Below are positions 21,702 to 33,338 of a DNA stretch of 64,000 bases, piece by piece. The first letter of the stretch is position 1. Each line of letters opens with the position of its first letter. Source of the DNA: Lactuca virosa (Eukaryota > Streptophyta > Magnoliopsida > Asterales > Asteraceae). The stretch covers positions 311,171,963-311,235,962 of the forward strand of contig CAKMRJ010002223.1 in NCBI GenBank assembly GCA_928212115.1. The letters are read 5' to 3'. A program made the translations under genes and the position numbers. The notes below the pieces were generated by a model. It searched no databases, had not been told where the DNA came from, and was given only the letters and a program-made list of their open reading frames with translations.

Positions 21702-22965
21702 GCCTGTTAGATAAGAATATTTTGCATGATTTTGTATATTATAATGTTTGTTTCTTGTGGAATCGATGTACCACTTCTTCATTTATGTATGGTTGTTTCA
21801 TAATTCTTGTTTTCATGTTTAAATTGCATGATATGATTGTAGGATTTCTGAGGATCCTTACGTAGTCAGGAGCCTGAAAAGTTCAAGCTTTTCTAGATCC
21901 GATTAGCCTGAAACGATTAGTCATCAAATTGGGATTTTGAAATAATCAAGATCTTTTTTAGAATAATAAACCTTTTGAAAAATAATGTTAAATGATAGAT
22001 AGAACCTGGTTATCCTTTGACTTAGGAAAAATCCGTAGTTATGATTCCCTTAGTTTTGTATGGTCTAGAGGCTTCCATATGGAAGGATCCTTGCATTAGA
22101 CTACCCATAACATTTTGAACTTTGTGGAGGATCCCTCAGGAAACATTTGACGTGGAAATAAACAGAGAAGAATCTTGTTTTTGTTACTTGGTAATATTGC
22201 AAGTCTTGCATATTTTCTCGGGGTTATCCGACTTTAGACAATATGCTAATGTCATAACTTTAGCAAATCACTGGGGAAAATCCCAATTCAGGATAACACG
22301 TTAATGTTACAAACATTAGTAAATTACTGGGGAGAATCCCAACCTGAGATAACATGTCAATGTTATAAACCTTCTGAAATTTTCTAGGGAAAATCCCAAC
22401 TTGAAATAACATGTTAATTTTATAAACCTTATGTGTTTTTTGGGGAAGATCCCAACTTGAGATAACATGTCAATGTTATTAACCTTAGATTCAAACTTTA
22501 GGATCTTAAATTACATTTAAAAATAATAGGGGTTACCAAATCACTACAACGTGAAATGATCCCCTTATTCACATCCCATAGTTAGATATCGTGCGTCCAA
22601 GTGAGGTGTAGAAACCTTAACTCGTATGAAAGAGGTAATTAACTCTTTAAACCTTAGAGGGGATTAAGTACCCTTATTCGTAGGAGAGATGATCAGTCTT
22701 TATTTGTAGTTACTATGTCATTTGCATATTGTAATCATGAAGATCTTAGAATGTTGTAGCCATTGGGATCCTTGGATATCAGGATCCTTGGAGTCCTTCA
22801 CGCAACAAACATTATCTTGGGGTGGGCGTTAGTCTAGCTAACGCCCCTCTAATGCTTAAGTTAGTAATGGTTTTCGGGAGAGTAAATAATAATAATAATG
22901 AAAATAAAGGGTAAAAGGTAAAAAGTATGTGTACCTTGAGTTTGTTGGGAAATGACTAATCACAC
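21702..22965. other. Non-coding region between convergent genes of element F
   Basis: No ORF of note. It holds a five-unit tandem repeat (22217-22496) and many GGATCC sites. Given gene orientations it would be the shared 3' region of pol and the opposing gene, or near the 3' LTR. Confidence 0.55.
22217..22496 (+). repeat. 54-57-bp tandem repeat, five diverged copies
   Basis: Units start at about 22217, 22271, 22327, 22384 and 22440. The consensus includes CTGGGGAAAATCCCAAC, GATAACATGT and AATGTTATAAACCTT. GGGG(A)AAATCCC inside each unit is a short inverted repeat. Confidence 0.82.
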
Positions 22966-25047
22966 TTACATGAAATAAACTTTAAGATGTATAGCATTCC
23001 AGGATCTTGGAAATATATTTCCATCGAGCGTAGCTAGCCAATATGCCCCATTTCCTGCTTCTGCATCTATGAGATACGGTCCTTCCCATTTAGGTGCCAA
23101 TTTACATGCACTAGGATCCTTGTTATTTTCGAATGCTTTCCTTAAGACCAAGTCTCACATATGGAATCTTCTGACTTTGATATTCTTGTTGTATACTATG
23201 GTGACCTTCTGTTGATGGGAAGCGTTGCGGATCTTGGCAAGATCCCTGAGTTCATCTATAGTATCAAGATCCTGGGCTAGGATCCTATCGTCTTTCTCTT
23301 GATCCTAAGATAGATATCTTGACGTTGGGATCGCCACTTGAGTTGGGATCATCGCTTCTGCTCCGAACACCAAAGAGTATGGAGTTTAGCTTGTGGCCTG
23401 TGGCCACTTTGGAAGTGGTCCTATCTGCCCATAGGATGAAAGGAAGTTCTTCTTCCCATCTTCCTTTCTTTTCATCTAGACTTTTCTTCAAGTTATTGAC
23501 TATGATTTCGTTGCTAGATTCTGCTTGACTGTTGGCTTGAGGGTGAACGGGGGTGGACATTATCATTTTGATTCCCCAACTTGTGCAAAAGTACCTAGTC
23601 CTCTTGCTTATGAATTGGGGTCCATTGTCACATATAATTTCGGCAGGGATACCGAACCTGTCCAGGATATTACATTTAATAAACGACACCACCTTCTTAT
23701 CTCTTACTTGAACAAAAGCCTCAGCCTCGATGCACTTCAAGAAATAGTCTGTCATTACCAACATTAAGACTTTTCCTCCTGGTGCCTTAGATAATTTTCC
23801 TACTATATCTATCCCCCACTTCATGAATGGCCAAAGGGAGATGATAGGATGTAAAGGTTTCGTTGGTCGATGTAGGATGTTGCTCTGTCTTTGACAAGCA
23901 TCACATCCTTGAGCATACAAGAAGGAATCTTTCTTCATGGTTGGCCAGTAGTATCCCGTCCTCAACACCTTTGAGCACAAGGATCTGCCCCCAGTATGGT
24001 TACCATAATCTCCTTCGTGTATGTCTTTTAGGACTTCTGCAGCCTCGTTATCTTCTAGGCATCTAAGGTATGGTCCTGCCATGGATTTCCTGTATAGCTT
24101 ACCATTGATCATCACAAAACGTGAGAACCTCATTTTGAATTACTTGTCACTTTTTTCTTCCTTCGGGATGGTACCATTTTGGAGTTATTCCATAATGGGT
24201 TGAATCCAGGATCTTGAGGTTGGGAAAGGATCCTTGATGCTAGGATCCCGATGAGGAAGTTGAGGATCAGGATCTTCGATTGTAGAAATTCAAGTTGTTA
24301 GCTCGTCATCGTCGGGATCCTTCGGTCTTTTGACAGGACTCGATTGCTGGGATCATCACATGGATTATCGGGATCCTGGTTTCCGGGGGGATCCTAAGAG
24401 AGGATCCTATATTGGCTAAAGCACCCGCTTCAGCATTGTCTTCTCTAGGAACTTGGTTTAGGTTGAATGCTTTGAATTCAGAGGCTAAATTTTTGAGGAT
24501 CTAAAGGTATAGTGCTAGTCTTTCTCCTTTTACTGCATAGGATCCATTAAAATGGTTAGTTATTAATAAGGAGTCGACATATACCTGAAGATCCTCGATC
24601 TGAAGATCCTTGGCTAGCTGTAGTCCTATGATTAGTGCTTCATATTCAAACTCGTTATTGGTTGCATCGAACGCACAACTGACTGCCTACGGTAGGATGT
24701 CCCCCCTGTGGCAACTTTGTTATCATCCATAGTCCAGTTCCTCTTTGGTTTGATGCTCCATCTGTGAATAGTGTCCATCTTCCTATGTTTTCTTCTTCTA
24801 GAATTCGTTTAGTTTCTATCTCTACTTCAACTTGTAGATCATTACTGAAGTCAGCCACAAAGTCCGCCAATGCTTGAGACTTTATTGCATATCTTGGCTC
24901 ATACTTGATGTCGTATGTGCTTAGCTTCAAGGACCACTTTTCCATCCTTCCTGACTGTTTTGGCCAAAAAATGAACGACCAAGAATCGACCAAAGTGTAT
25001 GAGAGGCAGTGATGTTCTATATAATGCAAGTACAAAATTATGATCAA
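22966..25047 (-). pseudogene. RNase H and integrase remnant of element F
   Basis: Read on the minus strand: SGRMEKWSLKLSTYDIKYEP and GRWTLFTDGASNQRG (RNase H, near 24970-24700), then integrase 24133-23285 with the zinc-binding HEGDYGNHTGG and CDACQRQ, the core D in WGIDIVGKL, D in ICDNGPQF and E in NSQAESSNE; exactly 35 residues separate the last two. The C-terminal segment (23151-22966) has KLAPKWEGPYLIDAEAGNGA and ends NAIHLKVYFM. Integrase inserts element DNA into chromosomes; the core residues survive, but stops near 23152 and 24134 and a missing reverse transcriptase make the gene dead. Sequence style (WGIDIVG, APKWEGPY) fits the Tat/Athila branch. Confidence 0.85.
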
Positions 25048-26313
25048 AGTGACACAAGTTGTTTACAAGGAAAACCCTTGATCCTTGCTAGGATCTATGG
25101 CATAAAACATTGGGAGGTGATAATGATCACCCGCCTCAATAATTTTATTGATTGAAAAGGTCGATTACAGAGAAAATGTAAAGAATATAAGTATAAGTGT
25201 TGTTATTCTGCCAGGTGTCGTGTGTAGTGTGATGAATGCATGTATTTTTTATAGTCTAAAGCTAATAACAAGAACTCCGACAATTTCGGGATCATCTGAG
25301 ATCAACTTATAGACGTTACTTGACTTGGTCTTCCAGTTGCATGGTCATAATGATTATTCGTTGAGAATAAGTCTTTGGCTGATTATTTCTGCAGAAGTGA
25401 GAGAAATAACAAAGCATATTACTGGTATTGTCGTAACCCATTTTGACGATCGGTTGATGAGGGATAATAAGAACATCTTGAGATTTAATGATAAAATATG
25501 AAGAACATAAACGAGATGAGTAATTCCATGATTTTACTAGAAAAGAGAGATAAAATCTTACATGAAGAAAAAGGGTTGAGAGAGATAACTCTCCCTTGGT
25601 GGGAGAGATCCCACCACACTCTCTCTCTCTCTCACTAGGAACTGCATTGTGTACTCTTTTTTTTTACAATACATGACCATCTCTCTATATTTATAAGGAT
25701 AGAGAAACAAAGCAATACAATAAAGGGAATAAAATAACCTAACTATCACTCATAATTTGTAGAGCATTTCCTTGCTCCAACATTCTCTCCCTAAATGCTC
25801 GCAAATGATGAGGGATATAAATAAGTGATAAAAAGGCTAAAATACATAGTAACCGACTAGCAAGTGTGGTAATAAAATGAAACATAATGAGAACCAAATG
25901 ATGAAATGTCTCTGAAACTCTGAAGTGTCTGTGATCTCTGATGTTGGGCATGATTCTTTAATCAATAAAGGTCTTCGACTTCAAGGTCACCAATCTTGAG
26001 GCAGAAAAGTAAGATCCAAATCTTCAATCTAGTCATAACCCTAGTGATCTAGTTCTCAAATCATAATACACCCAAAATTCTTCAAAAGAATAACCTGCTA
26101 AAAATATGAAACATCCCTTGGTAGAGTCTAAATAAAAAATAATATGGATCCGATAAACATCTAGTAATGCCAAAAATTTGATCAGAAGATGACCAAAAAT
26201 TAGTGCCACATCACATCACTAAATAAATCATCGTCTTTAGAAGTCTTCAAATATCCAAACTCAAACAATCATAAAAACATATCCGGATGATAACATAATA
26301 TTCTCTCCCTATG
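25048..26313 (-). other. Unresolved repeat piece, possible copia 3' end
   Basis: On the minus strand TAGGGAGAGAA (25783-25793) followed by TGTTGGAGCAAGG (to 25770) looks like a polypurine tract and LTR start; TATA-like TATAAATATAG (about 25690) and a CT/GA repeat (25616-25633) follow, as in a short copia LTR of about 200-300 bp. Its other end, partner LTR and any pol are not visible. A second TCTCTCCCTA stands at 26304-26313, immediately before element D. Nothing else is assignable. Confidence 0.35.
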
Positions 26314-26410
26314 AAACATCCCAAAAATAAGGTCCAAAAATTCCATTTTTTAAATCATTAATAAACCCATATTTATCCAAACATCATAAAAAACCATAGA
26401 CCATGTATCT

Positions 26411-26415
26411 CAAAT
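26411..26415 (+). repeat. Target-site duplication CAAAT (left, copia-2 in D)
   Basis: CAAAT precedes the LTR. The right copy at 55991-55995 reads AAAAT, one mismatch. The undisturbed D LTR has TCAAATATCAT, which confirms the join. Confidence 0.85.
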
Positions 26416-27177
26416 TGATGGGTTTTGAGCATTCTAACACTCCTATGGTGTACATACAATGCTATAAACCTTGGATCTATGTTTTCTCTAAAATACATGC
26501 AAATAAGAATTTCCAAGGTTTACATCCTAACTAGCATGGCATGGGGAACTTGAATCATAAAATTACTAGTAGAATGACATACCTTTTAGTGGTGGTTGAT
26601 TGCTTGAAGTTTGAGAGCCTAGCACCAATAGTGTGGATGCCTCAAATGGAAATCACAAATCACCACAAACTTTGGAAAACTCTTGAGAGAATAATGCACA
26701 CTCTTGAAATTGGCCACCACTCTTTTTCACACACCACTAGTGCCAAATCAAGTGACAAAGACTCCTTTATATAGTGGGGAGGATTAGGGTTACATCTATG
26801 TAAACCCTAATACCCATGACTCTTCCTTTCCAAGGATCCATGGGTTAAAAGCTCCATGGACTATCCATGGACTCCCATGCATGCCAAGACCATACTACAT
26901 AAGCATTAGCCCACACTATATAAATACAAGAGCCCATATTTAATTAGTCGCCTTTTGATCATCAAATTAATTCCAAATTAATTTATTATCAATACTAATT
27001 AAAAAATATGATTTCATAATAATATATTATAACTTATAATATATTAACAAACCATAAACATACAATTCTCAAAAGGTTATCCAAATCGTTCGGGTGAAGT
27101 GCAACCCAAATGGACCGTGCCGGGTTGGGTCAAGTGCATCTCAAATATTGTTATGGAGTTAGACACCTTATCCAACA
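26416..27177 (-). repeat. 3' LTR of copia-2
   Basis: Plus-strand ends TGATGGG...TATCCAACA, 762 bp. The minus-strand polypurine tract AAGTGGGAGAC adjoins at 27178-27188. Confidence 0.93.
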
Positions 27178-28772
27178 GTCTCCCACTTGGATAAGTCTAA
27201 TAACTATATTTGCAGATATGACTTCAGGAACCAACCGGCAATCGTAGCTCTCAAAACTCTGTTGAACTATGAAGCGCCATTTTAGATAAGTGATCATATA
27301 ATCCTCTGTTCTCAAGATATCAGCCGGACAAATATGTCGAACAACGTCATACTTATTGTCCATCAGTTTGTTTCCCGATTTCCGATTTGTTTGACATATA
27401 ACTAAATTGAACACATTAATTAGGTTCTGACCGGGCCCGATACATAGGTCAAAACAAAATCATCGAGGGGCCCAGATATCGCTTCTAATCCTCCAAGGAC
27501 TAAAAGGAACAGATAAACTTCGACTCATATGCGTGTTCTACTACTTGTTGAATTATACACAAAGGCACGTTTTCTAACATCAAGTTACTGATGCGTTTTC
27601 GCGCAATCAATGTACAACCAACTCATAGGTAACAACTCATATCTCTAGGTTTGAATACTTATATGATATTACCGTCTCACGATCACTCGAGATAAATTCC
27701 ATGAAGTGATACAAGTGAGCGTGGGTTTAATCCAATACTCAGACCTTATGAGCACTCATGAATGTTGTAGCAACCATTGCTATGTCTAAACACCTTTAGT
27801 CATCTACAAGCCTAATTCATGACAGTATTGATTCATACCTACTTCCAACATATGACTGACTGTGGAGAGTTTAAATAAGTTAGTCATTCGGAAAGAATAA
27901 CCTAGTTATTATGGAAGTCAAAACATGCAAAGTGAAACACAAGAATAATTGAATCCAATATGGTCTCAGCACTTATGAGTATAAATAAATCACCTTTTAT
28001 TCATCACCATATTGATCACACATTATTCTGTTTCGATTTATCAACTTAACACTTGAATTAAAACAGTAGTTGTCAGATGCTCCAAGCATGTACACTATGT
28101 TTTCTAAACAATAGTCATGCCATACTCCTAGTATGAAAACTATGTTTGTCTATGATCCTTACTTTGTGAAGTAGATCAATTGAACATGATTCCAATGATG
28201 CTCATTTCACAATCCCAAATCCTTACCGTAAATGTAAGTATATCAAATTCTTGTCATTTACTATAATCTTTTAGATTTTAAACTCATATGCATGGAAACG
28301 AAGTCTCACATTCAAAGTACATTCCTTTGAATATCCTTCTTGCATAAAAGTTTCTAACTTTCTCATAGATTCTTAAAATCCAACTCCCAATATGGAAAAC
28401 ATTTCCATATTCTCATTTTGATTATCACTTCTAAACAAGAGCTACCTCTTTTCAGAATATGTCAATATGGCCCTTTACAAAATTTAACATCATACTTCCA
28501 ACTGTCCATGAGAAACCAATCTTAGGTAAACCTCAGATTGTTCTCGACAATTGCTTAATCATTTCAGTCATATCCAGTTCTATTTCTTTTTCCCTCTTAA
28601 TGCTCTAGGCATTTTGAAAATTTAGAACGGATAGATATTATAGCACATGAGATCGATCCTATACCCGAAGCATATGGGACACGATTCATGATGTCTCACA
28701 TAAAGACATGATACTAGATCAGTCTTTTGCTACAATATTTTATATTTGCCATGTTTTCAAAAAATCGACTAT

Positions 28773-28791
28773 GAAGAGGGATGCTGTAATC
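28773..28791 (-). repeat. Type-2 apical sequence in copia-2 (first)
   Basis: Reverse complement of GATTACAGCATCCCTCTTC, with flanking inverted arms (about 28755-28772 and 28792-28808). It corresponds to the 8563 site of copia-1. Confidence 0.7.
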
Positions 28792-28856
28792 ATAATCAAA
28801 TTTTGAGAACGCAATATATATAGAATTCCCTTATGTTGAACCATTCCAACATAAAA

Positions 28857-28860
<4 letters not shown>

Positions 28861-28907
<47 letters not shown>
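28861..28907. repeat. (TA)n microsatellite in copia-2
   Basis: An uninterrupted TA run of about 46 bases. Copia-1 has only a short ATATATATG at the matching place (about 8488), so it expanded in this copy. Confidence 0.9.
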
Positions 28908-28909
<2 letters not shown>

Positions 28910-29255
28910 TTGACTAAAGATGATTGAAATCTCAATCTAAACTTTTAGGATTGAAATGAAGTATAATCTCCTCTCCCTTAGTCTTAGCAAAACAACCTTT
29001 TCCAAGCGAAACTTTTGTTTTCTATAATTAAAAATACTTATCATAATTGATTATGCTCCCACTAGCATAATAATTATTTAGCACAACAATTATGCTCCCA
29101 CTAGCTTTGACATATACTCAGAAATTGACTTCTAGAAATCAATACTTTATTGACTTTCATCACCAAAGTTCAGACTTCTGATACGAGATGCTTCGACAAA
29201 ACATTATCTAAGCTTCTCAGACTCATAAATCTTTCCTTAGATAGCTCACATGTGT

Positions 29256-29376
29256 GTCTAAACAATTATGAAGAGGGATTCCGTAATCATAATGTTTAGA
29301 CCTTTTTGCCATTTCTCACAAGTCCATGTTAGTGTGCCGGTTAACCACACACACTCCACTAACGACTTTGAGAATG
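29256..29376 (-). repeat. Two adjacent hairpins in copia-2 (type 2, then type 1)
   Basis: Type 2: arms 29256-29264/29293-29301 (GTCTAAACA/TGTTTAGAC). Type 1: head 29328-29363 with GGTTAACC, arms 29310-29324 (CATTTCTCACAAGTC) and 29364-29376 (GACTTTGAGAATG). Copia-1 has the first but not the second. Confidence 0.7.
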
Positions 29377-30989
29377 AAAATATCACAATTGCTATCTACT
29401 TAAAATCTACTTAGTGAAAGCGTTCCCTCACCATCATTTTCATGAATCGGAAAGAAACCTTATGACACTTAGATTTTATGGTGTATGTGTTCCTATCCAT
29501 GTGAATTTGTCAGAACCACAATCATAAGACAAGGTTAGTGACAAACTCAAACTCATATGAATTGAACTTGATAAATCTTGATTTCTTGCCTCTTGGCAAC
29601 ACAAGGGCCCACCATTGCTTCCAAGTTGTTATGCACACATTTGAGAACTTACAGAACTCACATACATAGTCCACTTTACTGGAATAGGCACAAAAACAAG
29701 AATTATGTCAACACGATAGGTTACAAACCTCAAGTCGTGTGCTAGCGATAAACTATAGGTTTTATCCTTGATTAGCTCTTGAAACTTTCAAGACCTTTAA
29801 GACTCCCACTGTCCTCTTGAGATATAAGTTTCTCTTTGTCAAGAACCATTCGTTGACAACCAAACAAATATTCAAGAGTCAGTGTGGATTCTTATCAAGA
29901 TAGACACTTCACACAATTGGCCTTAGTTGGTCTTTGTTTTATCCAAAACATCACAACTTACCAATTTCAAACGTATAAGAGTAGAAAACATTTTACTCTT
30001 ACAGTTGACAAGTGTTATAAACCTTCTTTAAGATGTGTCACTCAAGTTACAATCTTGGAGTATGACTCTAAGACTTATTTTTGGAACGAAGTATGACTCA
30101 TCTTCTTGATTTTAACCACTTCAATAATTCATGACTCCTCTTCTTAGCCATAAGAATGCACTAAGATGTCCCTAGAGGATGAATTGTGATATATTCTCAC
30201 AGTCATTAAGATGATCATAAAACATGATACTAAAGTACTCTCCCATCTTTTCAGATTTGAGAAACTTTTATCTTTCTGCCAAATTTGATTCTTCCCATTC
30301 GTTCTGCCGTACATCGAAACTCTTCCAATGTTTCAGAATTATACTTAAATTATTAATTATAACCATATTACTAAACTTTAGTAAATCATGATAAATAGTC
30401 TTATCGATCTTTTTATGGTGGACTTGACCAGTGCACACGAATGTGTACTCGATCCCTTAGTCCTTCACTTGACTCACATATATATGTGAACAAGGAATTA
30501 GTCTTAATTTTCCAAAGGTGAAGACTTTCATTCATCATACTATACAACTTGCATGATTCCAAGTTTCGGTCCAATTGAAACTTGGGTGATGAGAATCTTT
30601 CCTTATTTGGTAAATTTAGACACTACCATAGATGAAAGAATCAAATTCATTATTGCTAGAAACATACAAACATTAACTTTCCATAAATGCCATTGCAAGG
30701 AGATATAAATAAAGTAAAACAAAAAATTTATTTATTTATAAAATGCGGAAAAAACTTTTTCCTTACAATGCAACTTTAAATGGAAACTATGCTATTACAT
30801 ATTTCCTAGCAATCTATCATAACTCCTAAGTAGTAGTACAAGAATCCGATCTTCGAACCATGCGATTGAAATCCATCTTCGCGATCATATTCATCAAACT
30901 CTTATTTTAAGCTTCCTTCCCTTTGCTTGATCCTGCCATACATCAAAATGTATTAAGAATCTTTAAATAGGAGCTTAAGAGAGTTAGAT

Positions 30990-31560
30990 AGTGGACTTAC
31001 CTGAAGCAGAGTGAAACTTTTTTGACTTGACCTTCTCTTATATCTTTCAGGTAGTTAGGACAGCTTCGCAAGCAATGCCCCTTCCTTTGGCAAAAGAACC
31101 AAATGGACCCTTTGGGAATAGTACACTGGACTATCTCAGACTTAGCCTTTCTCTTTACCATTTGGTCAACCGAGTTGACTATGGCCGATCCCTTTCCATT
31201 GGGAAGAAAAAGCTTTTCTTGATATCTAATGTTACCAATTGTCAATGTCCATGGTAGTTTGGGAAGTTGATCTACTAATCAAATTTGCTTTACCAGAGCT
31301 CCAAATCATTGCTGATTCAGCAGCACCAAGCAAATAGATAAGATCATTAGGGTCATGTCATAGTCTGTTACATAGTAGTCCCAAAGGAACTCACTGTGTG
31401 ACTTAGAAAGTGATTGAACAACCAACTTTCTCAAGACTTTGACACCCAACTCTCGCAACTTGTCAATATGTGAGCACACATAGAACTTGCTTGCCAATAG
31501 GGCTTGAGTGACTTTGAACAACCAACTTTCACTTAGTACCCTTAATATTATCACCTAATC
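30990..31560 (-). pseudogene. Copia-type gag remnant (copia-2)
   Basis: Minus-strand frames carry LLASKFYVCSHIDKLRELG, VQSLSKSHSEFLWDYYVTDY, KLFLPNGKGSAIVNSVDQMV and FCQRKGHCLRSCPNYLKDI. The last is a retroviral-type zinc knuckle whose first Cys is replaced by Trp (WFFC). Frameshifts near 31330 and 31250 break it. Together with copia-1 it defines one Gag family of UBN2 type. No pol frame follows. Confidence 0.75.
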
Positions 31561-31970
31561 AATGTGCCGGTTAACCACACATGCTCCACCGATCTATGAT
31601 AAACACTAAGTCACCTTTGCCATCCTTACTAGTCCAAGTTAGTGTGTCGGTTAACCACACACGCTCCACCAACGACTTGGTAAGGTACAAAGTGTAAATT
31701 TCATGGGTTAGCACCAAATTCACATTTTCCTAAAGTAACTAAGATTTGGGATTTATAAAAGGTTTAGTTACTTTATATTCATCATTATACTATTAATGAG
31801 AATTATAGTCCTTTTCCTACCCGTTCGGCTAACGACCCTCCACCATTCAAGGAAGCGGTGGGTGAGAATGGACACCCATTAAGCTACCATTTTATAGGCA
31901 ACAACCTTATACCCCCTTATAGACCGGCTTCGTGAATGAGGCCTATTAATGGTAAGACTGACTTGCTCTT

Positions 31971-31972
<2 letters not shown>

Positions 31973-32027
<55 letters not shown>
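31973..32027. repeat. (TA)n microsatellite in copia-2 leader
   Basis: A TA run of about 55 bases. Copia-1 has only AATATATGTATAAG at the equivalent position (about 5045). Confidence 0.9.
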
Positions 32028-32031
<4 letters not shown>

Positions 32032-32644
32032 TATATAAACTTATAATAGTATAAAGTATAAGGGTTGAATTTTTACTTTTAAAACTCTAAGGGTTGGAAC
32101 TAAAGTGTGTGTGAGACTTTACAAATTCCAAAACTTGAGGGCAAGTTTTGAACAATTCAAAAACTTTTGGATTTTCTTAACTTATGATTTTAATTAAGGT
32201 TTTAAAAAAACTTTTAATGAAGAGACTCTTGGACATCCATAAGTTGAGGACAAGTTATGGAGTCCATAAAACTAATTATGATGAAAAGACTCTTCAACTT
32301 GTGTAACCTATGGTTTTTAATGGACTTTAAAAGAAAACCTTTTGGTAATCCATAACTTGAGGACAAATTATGGATTCCATTAAAACACATCAAGATCAAG
32401 AATTAACTAACCAACACTTTGCAAATATATCCTATGATCTAATAAAACTCATAAGTTCATGAACAACCATATCAACAATTTTAAGAATCATATGAACACA
32501 TACAAAACTTAAAATTTTGATAATAGCCTTTGAAATTGGATTAGCATAATCATTACAATATCAAAAACAGGTTTGATAAGTCCAAAATAGTTTAGTGTAA
32601 TGATTCTAGTCTAATTCCAACTTAAAAACTCGAAAAACTGCACT

Positions 32645-32745
32645 CTGGGCTGCCTACTCGTCAAGTGCATGAACCTACTCGACGAGTAAGATGAAGATAT
32701 GCATGGACTCGTCAAGTCTCCCCATGGACTCGGCGATTCCAGTAT
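32645..32745 (-). repeat. ACTCGTCGAGT-type palindromes in copia-2 leader
   Basis: CTACTCGTCAAGTGC, CTACTCGACGAGTAAG, ACTCGTCAAGTC and ACTCGGCGATTC occur within 100 bp. Copia-1 lacks this segment. The same motif fills parts of the LTR of element D. Confidence 0.8.
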
Positions 32746-32800
32746 CCAGACAACAATGTTTTTCGATTTTTCAACAGTTTGCATCAAGTATTCAAGAAAA

Positions 32801-32822
32801 CAAGCCTAGGCTCTGATACCAC
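32801..32822 (-). promoter_or_regulatory. Primer-binding site of copia-2
   Basis: On the minus strand GTGGTATCAGAGCC follows the 5' LTR, complementary to initiator tRNA-Met. Confidence 0.9.
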
Positions 32823-33338
32823 TGATGAGTATTGAGTATTCTAACACTCCTATGGTGTACATGCAACCCTATGAACCTTGGATCTATGTTTTCTCTAAAA
32901 TACATGCAAATAAGAATTTCCAAGGTTTACATCCTAACCAACATGGCATGGGGAACTTAAATCATAAAAGTACTAGTAGAATGACATACCTTTTAGTAGT
33001 GGTTGATTGCTTGAAGTTTGAGAGCCTAGCACCAATACTGTGGATGCCTCAAATGGAAATCACAAATCACCACAAACTTTGGAAAACTCTTGAGAGAATA
33101 ATGCACACTCTTGAAATTGGCCACCACTCTTGTTCACACACCACTAGTGCCAAATGAAGTGACAAAGACTCCTTTATATAGTGGGGAGGATTAGGGTTAC
33201 ATCCATGTAAACCCTAATACCCATGACTCTTCCTTTCCAAGGATCCATGGGTTAAAAGCTCCATGGACTATCCATGGACACCCATGCATGCCAAGCCCAT
33301 ACTAAATAAGCATTAGCCCACACTATATAAATACAAGA
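32823..33338 (-). repeat. 5' LTR of copia-2, first part
   Basis: These 516 bp match 26416-26933. The LTR resumes at 55745. The break ends ATACAAGA, where the intact LTR continues into GCCCATATTT. Confidence 0.92.

Larger units (their letters stand above)
19895..25047 (-). mobile_element. Element F: Tat-type Ty3/gypsy remnant with opposing gene
   Basis: The minus strand carries integrase and RNase H segments of the Tat/Athila type (22966-25047), while the plus strand carries a separate promoter-bearing pseudogene (20033-21701) converging on the 3' end of pol. Known Tat-lineage elements (for example Grande and Retand) carry additional, often antisense, ORFs between pol and the 3' LTR, which fits. 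LTRs are not identified and the right side breaks off within RNase H. Confidence 0.7.

Noticed and set aside
25558..25951. Two minus-strand frames as a possible gene
   Set aside because: They span a TATA-like sequence, a CT microsatellite and a polypurine-like tract, more like an LTR end; no protein similarity is recognised.
28861..28907. TA runs as a regulatory or replication origin feature
   Set aside because: Simple microsatellites that expanded in copia-2 only; no other signal nearby.
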